Positions 37,266 through 50,597 of a stretch of 64,000 nt of DNA are shown piece after piece. The translations under genes and the position numbers were made by a program. The first letter of the stretch is position 1. Each line of letters opens with the position of its first letter. The notes beneath the pieces are model-generated. The model was not told the DNA's origin. It saw only the letters and a list, made by a program, of their open reading frames with translations, and ran no database searches. Location: contig JAYKKM010000337.1 of assembly GCA_035772405.1 (NCBI GenBank), positions 3,197,001 to 3,261,000 of the forward strand, given 5' to 3'. Source of the DNA: Chrysogorgia sp. JL179-B06. Lineage: Eukaryota; Cnidaria; Anthozoa; Scleralcyonacea; Chrysogorgiidae.

Positions 37266-37985
37266 CTTCACTGGGTGTGTTTCGCCAGTCCAGTAGGGCT
37301 AAGTATGGATCTCGTTTCGACTGTCCTTGAGCATGAGATGCTTGACGATCTTGACAGCATTTTCCACCTTGCCATTGGATTGGGGAAAACCTAGTGAGCT
37401 GGTCAAATGTGTGAAGCCATAATTCTTGGAGAATTCTGCAAACTGACTGGAATTGTATGGAGGACCATTGTCCGAGAAGGTGGGCTTTTAGCTTGAGGAT
37501 TATTTCTGGAGCAGTCTTGTTGTTAAGACGATCCACTTCAAAGAAACTTGAGTAGTAATCAACCGTAATCAAGTAGTCCACCCCTTTTAGCTCAAAGAGC
37601 TCTGAGGAAATGGTCTGCGATGGCCTGGATGGAATGACATGAGAGTGTAGCGGTTGTTTTGGTTGTTGGACTGGGTAAGCATTACATGTTGAGCACTTTG
37701 AAACGTAGGCCAGTAAGTCCTTGATCATTCCAGGCCAATAAACTGTCTCCCGTGTTCGGCGCAAACAACCTTGAACTCCAATATGGCTCGAATGTATGCG
37801 GGCTTTCATATCCTCTCGTATGCTCTGTGGAATTACCAAGCGCTCCCCCTTGAAGATCAGGCCATTCTGGAAGCTCAACTCATCACGGAAAGTAAAATAT
37901 GGCTTCAAATTCTCGGGAACATCACTACTGTCAGGCCAGCCTTCTTGGATGGTTAATCTCAGTGGCTTAACCGTGGTGATACGGG
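37266..37985 (-). pseudogene. Ty3/gypsy integrase, N-terminal and core part, cut by the Polinton
   Basis: The minus strand encodes the gypsy tract ending in TIQEGWPDS, the H2C2 zinc-binding region (H-x-G-x-Q-G-C ... STCNAYP), and the rve core with YLITVDYYSSFFEV. After this core start the frame shifts: the ILKLKAHL part and a later LLDWRNTP part are in frame with each other, but the second catalytic segment is out of frame (about 37,385-37,460). It is therefore decayed. The reading ends at the Polinton junction and continues at 18,664. At its 5' side (about 37,976-37,985) it runs into satellite sequence, so gag, protease and RT are absent. Confidence 0.8.
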
Positions 37986-40900
37986 TAGGGAGTTGAACGT
38001 GTCCATGGTAATCCGTCCTATAAAAACAATGGAAATATCTGACTTTAACCAACATAACGTATATAGCCCACCGTAGCGCACCATAGCGCCAGCGTAGCGC
38101 CATTTGATGCAAATGAGCTTCGATATTTTATTCTAAAAATGGCGGCGTAGCCCACCAAATTCTATAGATTTAAACAATGGTAGCCCACCGTAAAACAATG
38201 GTAGCCCACCGTAGCCCACCGTTTCCTATAGGCCGGTTTCATAGCGTGTCTGGGCGTACAAGAGGCGAACAGATATTTTCTGCCAAACATATCGGCGTGA
38301 CTGTTTTGAAGTTTTCCGTTTCGTGGCAAACATTCATAATAACATTTATCTTCCTAAACCCAAAATACCAGCTTTTGCTGAATGGGCTACCCTATACCGA
38401 AATAAAATACATCTATCTATCTAACGTACGTTCTTTGGGAGAACAGTGTCTGGGCGCAACCGTGGTGATACGGGTAGGGAGTTGAACGTGTCCATGGTAA
38501 TCCGTTCTATAAAAACAATGGAAATATATGACTTTAACCAACATAACGTATAGCCCACCGTAGCGCACCATAGCGCCAGCGTAGCGCCATTTGATGCAAA
38601 TGAGGAGAGCTGATAATTATAGTTCCATAGAAAAGACGGATAACGGATAAGCTAATGTTAACCTTGTTAAAATCACGGGTAAGCTCATTATCATACGGAT
38701 AAGCTCATTATCATACGGGTAAGCTCATTATCAATACGAAAGGAGATGAAGCTTATTATAAACACGGATATTGCTTTACCGGTAAGAATTATAAATACGA
38801 GTAAGGAAGATATGTAATACGGGCTTAACCGTGGTGATACGGGTAGGGAGTTGAACGTGTCCATGGTAATCCGTTCTATAAAAACAATGGAAATATCTGA
38901 CTTTAACCAACATAACGTATAGCCCACCGTAGCGCACCATAGCGCCAGCGTAGCGCCATTTGATGCAAATGAGGAGAGCTGATAATTATAGTTCCATAGA
39001 AAAGACGGATAACGGATAAGCTAACGTTAACCTTGTTAAAATCACGGGTAAGCTCATTATCATACGGATAAGCTCATTATCATACGGGTAAGCTCATTAT
39101 CAATACGAAAGGAGATGAAGCTTATTATAAACACGGGTAGCGAGGAAGATGTGTAATACGGGCCTTAACCGTGGTGATAGGGGTAGTGTAATGTACGGGC
39201 CTTAACTGTGGTGATACGGGTAAGGAGTTGAACGTGTCCATGGTAATCCGTCCTATAAAAAACAACGCAAATATCTGACTTTAACCAACATAACGTATGG
39301 CCCACCGTAGCGCACCATAGCGCCAGCGTAGCGCCATTTGATGCAAATGAGCTTCGATATTTTATTCTAAAAATGGCGGCGTAGCCCACCAAATTCTATA
39401 GATTTAAACAATGGTAGCCCACCGTAAAACAATGGTAGCCCACCGTAAAACAATGGTAGCCCACCGTAGCCCACCGTTTCCTATAGGCCGGTTTCATAGC
39501 GTGTCTGGGCGTACAAGAGGCGAACAGATATTTTCTGCCAAACATATCGGCGTAACTGTTTTGAAGTTTTCCGTTTCGTGGCAAACATTCATAATAACAT
39601 TTATCTTCCTAAACCCAAAATACCAGCTTTTGCTGAATGGGCTACCCTATACCGAAATAAAATACATCTATCTATCTAACGTACGTTCTTTGGGAGAACA
39701 GTGTCTGGGCGCAACCGTGGTGATACGGGTAGGGAGTTGAACGTGTCCATGGTAATCCGTTCTATAAAAACAATGGAAATATATGACTTTAACCAACATA
39801 ACGTATAGCCCACCGTAGCGCACCATAGCGCCAGCGTAGCGCCATTTGATGCAAATGAGGAGAGCTGATAATTATAGTTCCATAGAAAAGACGGATAACG
39901 GATAAGCTAACGTTAACCTTGTTAAAATCACGGGTAAGCTCATTATCATACGGATAAGCTCATTATCATACGGGTAAGCTCATTATCAATACGAAAGGAG
40001 ATGAAGCTTATTATAAACACGGTAGCGAGGAAGATGTGTAATACGGGCCTTAACCGTGGTGATAGGGGTAGTGTAATGTACGGGCCTTAACTGTGGTGAT
40101 ACGGGTAAGGAGTTGAACGTGTCCATGGTAATCCGTCCTATAAAAAACAACGCAAATATCTGACTTTAACCAACATAACGTATGGCCCACCGTAGCGCAC
40201 CATAGCGCCAGCGTAGCGCCATGCAAATGAGGAGAGCTGATAATTATAGTTCCATAGAAAAGACGGATAACGGATAAGCTAATGTTAACCTTGTTAAAAT
40301 CACGGGTAAGCTCATTATCATACGGATAAGCTCATTATCATACGGGTAAGCTCATTATCAATACGAAAGGAGATGAAGCTTATTATAAACACGGATATTG
40401 CTTTACCGGTAAGAATTATAAATACGAGTAAGGAAGATGTGTAATACGGGCTTAACCGTGGTGATACGGGTAGGGAGTTGAACGTGTCCATGGTAATCCG
40501 TCCTATAAAAACAATGGAAATATCTGACTTTAACCAACACAACGTATGGCCCACCGTAGCGCACCATAGCGCCAGCGTAGCGCCATGCAAATGAGGAGAG
40601 CTGATAATTATAGTTCCATAGAAAAGACGGATAACGGATAAGCTAATGTTAACCTTGTTAAAATCACGGGTAAGCTCATTATCATACGGATAAGCTCATT
40701 ATCATACGGGTAAGCTCATTATCAATACGAAAGGAGATGAAGCTTATTATAAACACGGATATTACTTTACCGGTAAGAATTATAAATACGAGTAAGGAAG
40801 ATGTGTAATACGGGCTTAACCGTGGTGATACGGGTAGGGAGTTGAACGTGTCCATGGTAATCCGTCCTATAAAAACAATGGAAATATCTGACTTTAACCA

Positions 40901-43900
40901 ACATAACGTATATAGCCCACCGTAGCGCACCATATCGCCAGCGTAGCGCCATTTGATGCAAATGAGCTTCGATATTTTATTCTAAAAATGGCGGCGTAGC
41001 CCACCAAATTTTATAGATTTAAACAATGGTAGCCCACCGTAAAACAATGGTAGCCCACCGTAAAACAATGGTAGCCCACCGTAGCCCACCGTTTCCTATT
41101 TGCCGGTTTCATAGCGTGTCTGGGCGTACAAGAGGCGAACAGATATTTTCTGCCAAACATATCGGCGTAACTGTTTTGAAGTTTTCCGTTTCGTGGCAAA
41201 CATTCATAATAACATTTATCTTCCTAAACCCAAAATACCAGCTTTTGCTGAATGGGCTACCCTATACCGAAATAAAATACATCTATCTATCTAACGTACG
41301 TTCTTTGGGAGAACAGTGTCTGGGCGCAACCGTGGTGATACGGGTAGGGAGTTGAACGTGTCCATGGTAATCCGTTCTATAAAAACAATGGAAATATATG
41401 ACTTTAACCAACATAACGTATAGCCCACCGTAGCGCACCATAGCGCCAGCGTAGCGCCATTTGATGCAAATGAGGAGAGCTGATAATTATAGTTCCATAG
41501 AAAAGACGGATAACGGATAAGCTAATGTTAACCTTGTTAAAATCACGGGTAAGCTCATTATCATACGGATAAGCTCATTATCATACGGGTAAGCTCATTA
41601 TCAATACGAAAGGAGATGAAGCTTATTATAAACACGGATATTGCTTTACCGGTAAGAATTATAAATACGAGTAAGGAAGATATGTAATACGGGCTTAACC
41701 GTGGTGATACGGGTAGGGAGTTGAACGTGTCCATGGTAATCCGTTCTATAAAAACAATGGAAATATCTGACTTTAACCAACATAACGTATAGCCCACCGT
41801 AGCGCACCATAGCGCCAGCGTAGCGTCATTTGATGCAAATGAGGAGAGCTGATAATTATAGTTCCATAGAAAAGACGGATAACGGATAAGCTAACGTTAA
41901 CCTTGTTAAAATCACGGGTAAGCTCATTATCATACGGATAGGCTCATTATCATACGGGTAAGCTCATTATCAATACGAAAGGAGATGAAGCTTATTATAA
42001 ACATGGGTAGCGAGGAAGATGTGTAATACGGGCGTTAACCGTGGTGATAGGGGTAGTGTAATGTACGGGCCTTAACTGTGGTGATACGGGTAAGGAGTTG
42101 AACGTGTCCATGGTAATCCGTCCTATAAAAAACAACGCAAATATCTGACTTTAACCAACATAACGTATGGCCCACCGTAGCGCACCATAGCGCCAGCGTA
42201 GCGCCATTTGATACAAATGAGGAGAGCTGATAATTATAGTTCCATAGAAAAGACGGATAACGGATAAGCTAATGTTAACCTTGTTAAAATCACGGGTAAG
42301 CTCATTATCATACGGATAGGCTCATTATCATACGGGTAAGCTGATTATCAATACGAAAGGAGATGAACGGGTATGGCTTTACCGCTAAGAATTATAAACA
42401 CGAGTAAGGAAGATGTGTAATATACGGGCCTTAACCGTGGTGATACGGGTAGTGTAATATATGGGCCTTAACTGTGGTGATACTGGTAAGGAGTTGAACG
42501 TGTCCATGGTAATCCGTCCTATAAAAAACAACGCAAATATCTGACTTTAACCAACATAACGTATGGCCCACCGTAGCGCACCATAGCGCCAGCGTAGCGC
42601 CATTTGATGCAAATGAGCTTCGATATTTTATTCTAAAAATGGCGGCGTAGCCCACCAAATTCTATAGATTTAAACAATGGTAGCCCACCGTAAAACAATG
42701 GTAGCCCACCGTAAAACAATGGTAGCCCACCGTAGCCCACCGTTTCCTATAGGCCGGTTTCATAGCGTGTCTGGGCGTACAAGAGGCGAACAGATATTTT
42801 CTGCCAAACATATCGGCGTGACTGTTTTGAAGTTTTCCGTTTCGTGGCAAACATTCATAATAACATTTATCTTCCTAAACCCAAAATACCAGCTTTTGCT
42901 GAATGGGCTACCCTATACCGAAATAAAATACATCTATCTATCTAACGTACGTTCTTTGGGAGAACAGTGTCTGGGCGCAACCGTGGTGATACGGGTAGGG
43001 AGTTGAACGTGTCCATGGTAATCCGTTCTATAAAAACAATGGAAATATATGACTTTAACCAACATAACGTATAGCCCACCGTAGCGCACCATAGCGCCAG
43101 CGTAGCGCCATTTGATGCAAATGAGGAGAGCTGATAATTATAGTTCCATAGAAAAGACGGATAACGGATAAGCTAATGTTAACCTTGTTAAAATCACGGG
43201 TAAGCTCATTATCATACGGATAAGCTCATTATCATACGGGTAAGCTCATTATCAATACGAAAGGAGATGAAGCTTATTATAAACACGGATATTGCTTTAC
43301 CGGTAAGAATTATAAATACGAGTAAGGAAGATGTGTAATACGGGCTTAACCGTGGTGATACGGGTAGGGAGTTGAACGTGTCCATGGTAATCCGTCCTAT
43401 AAAAACAATGGAAATATCTGACTTTAACCAACATAACGTATAGCCCACCGTAGCGCACCATAGCGCCAGCGTAGCGCCATTTGATGCAAATGAGGAGAGC
43501 TGATAATTATAGTTCCATAGAAAAGACGGATAACGGATAAGCTAATGTTAACCTTGTTAAAATCACGGGTAAGCTCATTATCATACGGATAAGCTCATTA
43601 TCATACGGGTAAGCTCATTATCAATACGAAAGGAGATGAAGCTTATTATAAACACGGATATTACTTTACCGGTAAGAATTATAAATACGAGTAAGGAAGA
43701 TGTGTAATACGGGCTTAACCGTGGTGATACGGGTAGGGAGTTGAACGTGTCCATGGTAATCCGTCCTATAAAAACAATGGAAATATCTGACTTTAACCAA
43801 CATAACGTATATAGCCCACCGTAGCGCACCATATCGCCAGCGTTGCGCCATTTGATGCAAATGAGCTTCGATATTTTATTCTAAAAATGGCGGCGTAGCC

Positions 43901-46900
43901 CACCAAATTTTATAGATTTAAACAATGGTAGCCCACCGTAAAACAATGGTAGCCCACCGTAGCCCACCGTTTCCTATAGGCCGGTTTCATAGCGTGTCTG
44001 GGCGTACAAGAGGCGAACAGATATTTTCTGCCAAACATATCGGCGTAACTGTTTTGAAGTTTTCCGTTTCGTGGCAAACATTCATAATAACATTTATCTT
44101 CCTAAACCCAAAATACCAGCTTTTGCTGAATGGGCTACCCTATACCGAAATAAAATACATCTATCTATCTAACGTACGTTCTTTGGGAGAACAGTGTCTG
44201 GGCGCAACCGTGGTGATACGGGTAGGGAGTTGAACGTGTCCATGGTAATCCGTTCTATAAAAACAATGGAAATATATGACTTTAACCAACATAACGTATA
44301 GCCCACCGTAGCGCACCATAGCGCCAGCGTAGCGCCATTTGATGCAAATGAGGAGAGCTGATAATTATAGTTCCATAGAAAAGACGGATAACGGATAAGC
44401 TAATGTTAACCTTGTTAAAATCACGGGTAAGCTCATTATCATACGGATAAGCTCATTATCATACGGGTAAGCTCATTATCAATACGAAAGGAGATGAACG
44501 GGTATGGCTTTACCGCTAAGAATTATAAACACGAGTAAGGAAGATGTGTAATATACGGGCCTTAACCGTGGTGATACGGGTAGTGTAATATACGGGCCTT
44601 AACTGTGGTGATACGGGTAAGGAGTTGAACGTGTCCATGGTAATCCGTCCTATAAAAAACAACGCAAATATCTGACTTTAACCAACATAACGTATGGCCC
44701 ACCGTAGCGCACCATAGCGCCAGCGTAGCGCCATTTGATGCAAATGAGCTTCGATATTTTATTCTAAAAATGGCGGCGTAGCCCACCAAATTGTATAGAT
44801 TTAAACAATGGTAGCCCACCGTAAAACAATGGTAGCCCACCGTAAAACAATGGTAGCCCACCGTAGCCCACCGTTTCCTATAGGCCGGTTTCATAGCGTG
44901 TCTGGGCGTACAAGAGGCGAACAGATATTTTCTGCCAAACATATCGGCGTAACTGTTTTGAGGTTTTCCGTTTCGTGGCAAACATTCATAATAACATTTA
45001 TCTTCCTAAACCCAAAATACCAGCTTTTGCTGAATGGGCTACCCTATACCGAAATAAAATACATCTATCTATCTAACGTACGTTCTTTGGGAGAACAGTG
45101 TCTGGGCGCAACCGTGGTGATACGGGTAGGGAGTTGAACGTGTCCATGGTAATCCGTTCTATAAAAACAATGGAAATATCTGACTTTAACCAACATAACG
45201 TATAGCCCACCGTAGCGCACCATAGCGCCAGCGTAGCGCCATTTGATGCAAATGAGGAGAGCTGATAATTATAGTTCCATAGAAAAGACGGATAACGGAT
45301 AAGCTAACGTTAACCTTGTTAAAATCACGGGTAAGCTCATTATCATACGGATAAGCTCATTATCATACGGGTAAGCTCATTATCAATACGAAAGGAGATG
45401 AAGCTTATTATAAACACGGGTAGCGAGGAAGATGTGTAATACGGGCCTTAACCGTGGTGATAGGGGTAGTGTAATGTACGGGCCTTAACTGTGGTGATAC
45501 GGGTAAGGAGTTGAACGTGTCCATGGTAATCCGTCCTATAAAAAACAACGCAAATATCTGACTTTAACCAACATAACGTATGGCCCACCGTAGCGCACCA
45601 TAGCGCCAGCGTAGCGCCATTTGATACAAATGAGGAGAGCTGATAATTATAGTTCCATAGAAAAGACGGATAACGGATAAGCTAATGTTAACCTTGTTAA
45701 AATCACGGGTAAGCTCATTATCATACGGATAGGCTCATTATCATACGGGTAAGCTGATTATCAATACGAAAGGAGATGAACGGGTATGGCTTTACCGCTA
45801 AGAATTATAAACACGAGTAAGGAAGATGTGTAATATACGGGCCTTAACCGTGGTGATACGGGTAGTGTAATATACGGGCCTTAACTGTGGTGATACGGGT
45901 AAGGAGTTGAACGTGTCCATGGTAATCCGTCCTATAAAAAACAACGCAAATATCTGACTTTAACGAACATAACGTATGGCCCACCGTAGCGCACCATAGC
46001 GCCAGCGTAGCGCCATTTGATGCAAATGAGCTTCGATATTTTATTCTAAAAATGGCGGCATAGCCCACCAAATTCTATAGATTTAAACAATGGTAGCCCA
46101 CCGTAAAACAATGGTAGCCCACCGTAAAACAATGGTAGCCCACCGTAGCCCACCGTTTCCTATAGGCCGGTTTCATAGCGTGTCTGGGCGTACAAGAGGC
46201 GAACAGATATTTTCTGCCAAACATATCGGCGTGACTGTTTTGAAGTTTTCCGTTTCGTGGCAAACATTCATAATAACATTTATCTTCCTAAACCCAAAAT
46301 ACCAGCTTTTGCTGAATGGGCTACCCTATACCGAAATAAAATACATCTATCTATCTAACGTACGTTCTTTGGGAGAACAGTGTCTGGGCGCAACCGTGGT
46401 GATACGGGTAGGGAGTTGAACGTGTCCATGGTAATCCGTTCTATAAAAACAATGGAAATATATGACTTTAACCAACATAACGTATAGCCCACCGTAGCGC
46501 ACCATAGCGCCAGCGTAGCGCCATTTGATGCAAATGAGGAGAGCTGATAATTATAGTTCCATAGAAAAGACGGATAACGGATAAGCTAATGTTAACCTTG
46601 TTAAAATCACGGGTAAGCTCATTATCATACGGATAAGCTCATTATCATACGGGTAAGCTCATTATCAATACGAAAGGAGATGAAGCTTATTATAAACACG
46701 GATATTGCTTTACCGGTAAGAATTATAAATACGAGTAAGGAAGATATGTAATACGGGCTTAACCGTGGTGATACGGGTAGGGAGTTGAACGTGTCCATGG
46801 TAATCCGTTCTATAAAAACAATGGAAATATCTGACTTTAACCAACATAACGTATAGCCCACCGTAGCGCACCATAGCGCCAGCGTAGCGCCATTTGATGC

Positions 46901-49900
46901 AAATGAGGAGAGCTGATAATTATAGTTCCATAGAAAAGACGGATAACGGATAAGCTAACGTTAACCTTGTTAAAATCACGGGTAAGCTCATTATCATACG
47001 GATAAGCTCATTATCATACGGGTAAGCTCATTATCAATACGAAAGGAGATGAAGCTTATTATAAACACGGGTAGCGAGGAAGATGTGTAATACGGGCCTT
47101 AACCGTGGTGATAGGGGTAGTGTAATGTACGGGCCTTAACTGTGGTGATACGGGTAAGGAGTTGAACGTGTCCATGGTAATCCGTCCTATAAAAAACAAC
47201 GCAAATATCTGACTTTAACCAACATAACGTATGGCCCACCGTAGCGCACCATAGCGCCAGCGTAGCACCATGCAAATGAGGAGAGCTGATAATTATAGTT
47301 CCATAGAAAAGACGGATAACGGATAAGCTAATGTTAACCTTGTTAAAATCACGGGTAAGCTCATTATCATGCGGATAAGCTCATTATCATACGGGTAAGC
47401 TCATTATCAATACGAAAGGAGATGAAGCTTATTATAAACACGGATATTGCTTTACCGGTAAGAATTATAAATACGAGTAAGGAAGATGTGTAATACGGGC
47501 TTAACCGTGGTGATACGGGTAGGGAGTTGAACGTGTCCATGGTAATCCGTCCTATAAAAACAATGGAAATATCTGACTTTAACCAACACAACGTATAGCC
47601 CACCGTAGCGCACCATAGCGCCAGCGTAGCGCCATTTGATGCAAATGAGGAGAGCTGATAATTATAGTTCCATAGAAAAGACGGATAACGGATAAGCTAA
47701 TGTTAACCTTGTTAAAATCACGGGTAAGCTCATTATCATACGGATAAGCTCATTATCATACGGGTAAGCTCATTATCAATACGAAAGGAGATGAAGCTTA
47801 TTATAAACACGGATATTGCTTTACCGGTAAGAATTATAAATACGAGTAAGGAAGATATGTAATACGGGCTTAACCGTGGTGATACGGGTAGGGAGTTGAA
47901 CGTGTCCATGGTAATCCGTTCTATAAAAACAATGGAAATATCTGACTTTAACCAACATAACGTATAGCCCACCGTAGCGCACCATAGCGCCAGCGTAGCG
48001 CCATTTGATGCAAATGAGGAGAGCTGATAATTATAGTTCCATAGAAAAGACGGATAACGGATAAGCTAACGTTAACCTTGTTAAAATCACGGGTAAGCTC
48101 ATTATCATACGGATAAGCTCATTATCATACGGGTAAGCTCATTATCAATACGAAAGGAGATGAAGCTTATTATAAACACGGGTAGCGAGGAAGATGTGTA
48201 ATACGGGCCTTAACCGTGGTGATAGGGGTAGTGTAATGTACGGGCCTTAACTGTGGTGATACGGGTAAGGAGTTGAACGTGTCCATGGTAATCCGTCCTA
48301 TAAAAAACAACGCAAATATCTGACTTTAACCAACATAACGTATGGCCCACCGTAGCGCACCATAGCGCCAGCGTAGCGCCATTTGATGCAAATGAGCTTC
48401 GATATTTTATTCTAAAAATGGCGGCGTAGCCCACCAAATTCTATAGATTTAAACAATGGTAGCCCACCGTAAAACAGTGGTACGCCCACCGTAAAACAAT
48501 GGTAGCCCACCGTAGCCCACCGTTTCCTATAGGCCGGTTTCATAGCGTGTCTGGGCGTACAAGAGGCGAACAGATATTTTCTGCCAAACATATCGGCGTA
48601 ACTGTTTTGAAGTTTTCCGTTTCGTGGCAAACATTCATAATAACATTTATCTTCCTAAACCCAAAATACCAGCTTTTGCTGAATGGGCTACCCTATACCG
48701 AAATAAAATACATCTATCTATCTAACGTACGTTCTTTGGGAGAACAGTGTCTGGGCGCAACCGTGGTGATACGGGTAGGGAGTTGAACGTGTCCATGGTA
48801 ATCCGTTCTATAAAAACAATGGAAATATATGACTTTAACCAACATAACGTATAGCCCACCGTAGCGCACCATAGCGCCAGCGTAGCGCCATTTGATGCAA
48901 ATGAGGAGAGCTGATAATTATAGTTCCATAGAAAAGACGGATAACGGATAAGCTAATGTTAACCTTGTTAAAATCACGGGTAAGCTCATTATCATACGGA
49001 TAAGCTCATTATCATACGGGTAAGCTCATTATCAATACGAAAGGAGATGAAGCTTATTATAAACACGCGGATATTGCTTTACCGGTAAGAATTATAAATA
49101 CGAGTAAGGAAGATATGTAATACGGGCTTAACCGTGGTGATACGGGTAGGGAGTTGAACGTGTCCATGGTAATCCGTTCTATAAAAACAATGGAAATATC
49201 TGACTTTAACCAACATAACGTATAGCCCACCGTAGCGCACCATAGCGCCAGCGTAGCGCCATTTGATGCAAATGAGGAGAGCTGATAATTATAGTTCCAT
49301 AGAAAAGACGGATAACGGATAAGCTAACGTTAACCTTGTTAAAATCACGGGTAAGCTCATTATCATACGGATAAGCTCATTATCATACGGGTAAGCTCAT
49401 TATCAATACGAAAGGAGATGAAGCTTATTATAAACACGGTAGCGAGGAAGATGTGTAATACGGGCCTTAACCGTGGTGATAGGGGTAGTGTAATGTACGG
49501 GCCTTAACTGTGGTGATACGGGTAAGGAGTTGAACGTGTCCATGGTAATCCGTCCTATAAAAAACAACGCAAATATCTGACTTTAACCAACATAACGTAT
49601 GGCCCACCGTAGCGCACCATAGCGCCAGCGTAGCGCCATGCAAATGAGGAGAGCTGATAATTATAGTTCCATAGAAAAGACGGATAACGGATAAGCTAAT
49701 GTTAACCTTGTTAAAATCACGGGTAAGCTCATTATCATACGGATAAGCTCATTATCATACGGGTAAGCTCATTATCAATACGAAAGGAGATGAAGCTTAT
49801 TATAAACACGGATATTGCTTTACCGGTAAGAATTATAAATACGAGTAAGGAAGATGTGTAATACGGGCTTAACCGTGGTGATACGGGTAGGGAGTTGAAC

Positions 49901-50597
49901 GTGTCCATGGTAATCCGTCCTATAAAAACAATGGAAATATCTGACTTTAACCAACACAACGTATAGCCCACCGTAGCGCACCATAGCGCCAGCGTAGCGC
50001 CATTTGATGCAAATGAGGAGAGCTGATAATTATAGTTCCATAGAAAAGACGGATAACGGATAAGCTAATGTTAACCTTGTTAAAATCACGGGTAAGCTCA
50101 TTATCATACGGATAAGCTCATTATCATACGGGTAAGCTCATTATCAATACGAAAGGAGATGAACGGGTATGGCTTTACCGCTAAGAATTATAAACACGAG
50201 TAAGGAAGATGTGTAATATACGGGCCTTAACCGTGGTGATACGGGTAGTGTAATATACGGGCCTTAACTGTGGTGATACGGGTAAGGAGTTGAACGTGTC
50301 CATGGTAATCCGTCCTATAAAAAACAACGCAAATATCTGACTTTAACCAACATAACGTATGGCCCACCGTAGCGCACCATAGCGCCAGCGTAGCGCCATT
50401 TGATGCAAATGAGCTTCGATATTTTATTCTAAAAATGGCGGCGTAGCCCACCAAATTGTATAGATTTAAACAATGGTAGCCCACCGTAAAACAATGGTAG
50501 CCCACCGTAAAACAATGGTAGCCCACCGTAGCCCACCGTTTCCTATAGGCCGGTTTCATAGCGTGTCTGGGCGTACAAGAGGCGAACAGATATTTTC
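37976..50597. repeat. complex satellite array, about 370-bp units with a second module
   Basis: About 30 units share AACCGTGGTGATACGGGTAG, GTTGAACGTGTCCATGGTAA and GCGCACCATAGCGCCAGCG. Full units are about 370 bp (for example 38,458 to 38,827), and shorter forms lack the segment around GGATATTGCTTTACCGG. Inside each unit the block ACGG(G/A)TAAGCTCATTATCAT is repeated three times. Units are interrupted at irregular intervals by module C (listed separately). Long blocks of units share private variants, so the array grew by multi-unit duplication. The repeated short reading frames on both strands are not genes. The array ends abruptly at 50,597. Confidence 0.95.
38125..38460 (+). repeat. module C of the complex satellite, first of nine copies
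   Basis: The module starts at CTTCGATATTTTATTCTAAA and ends at GAGAACAGTGTCTGGGCGC. It contains two or three 21-bp units of CAATGGTAGCCCACCGTAAAA and a tail AAATAAAATACATCTATCTA. Further copies start near 39,350, 40,965, 42,618, 43,862, 44,748, 46,028, 48,388 and 50,410. The last is cut at 50,597 by the next array. The ATCT-repeat tail after an A-rich AATAAA stretch resembles the 3' end of a LINE or SINE, so the module may be an old retroposed insertion that was later amplified with the satellite. Confidence 0.75.
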
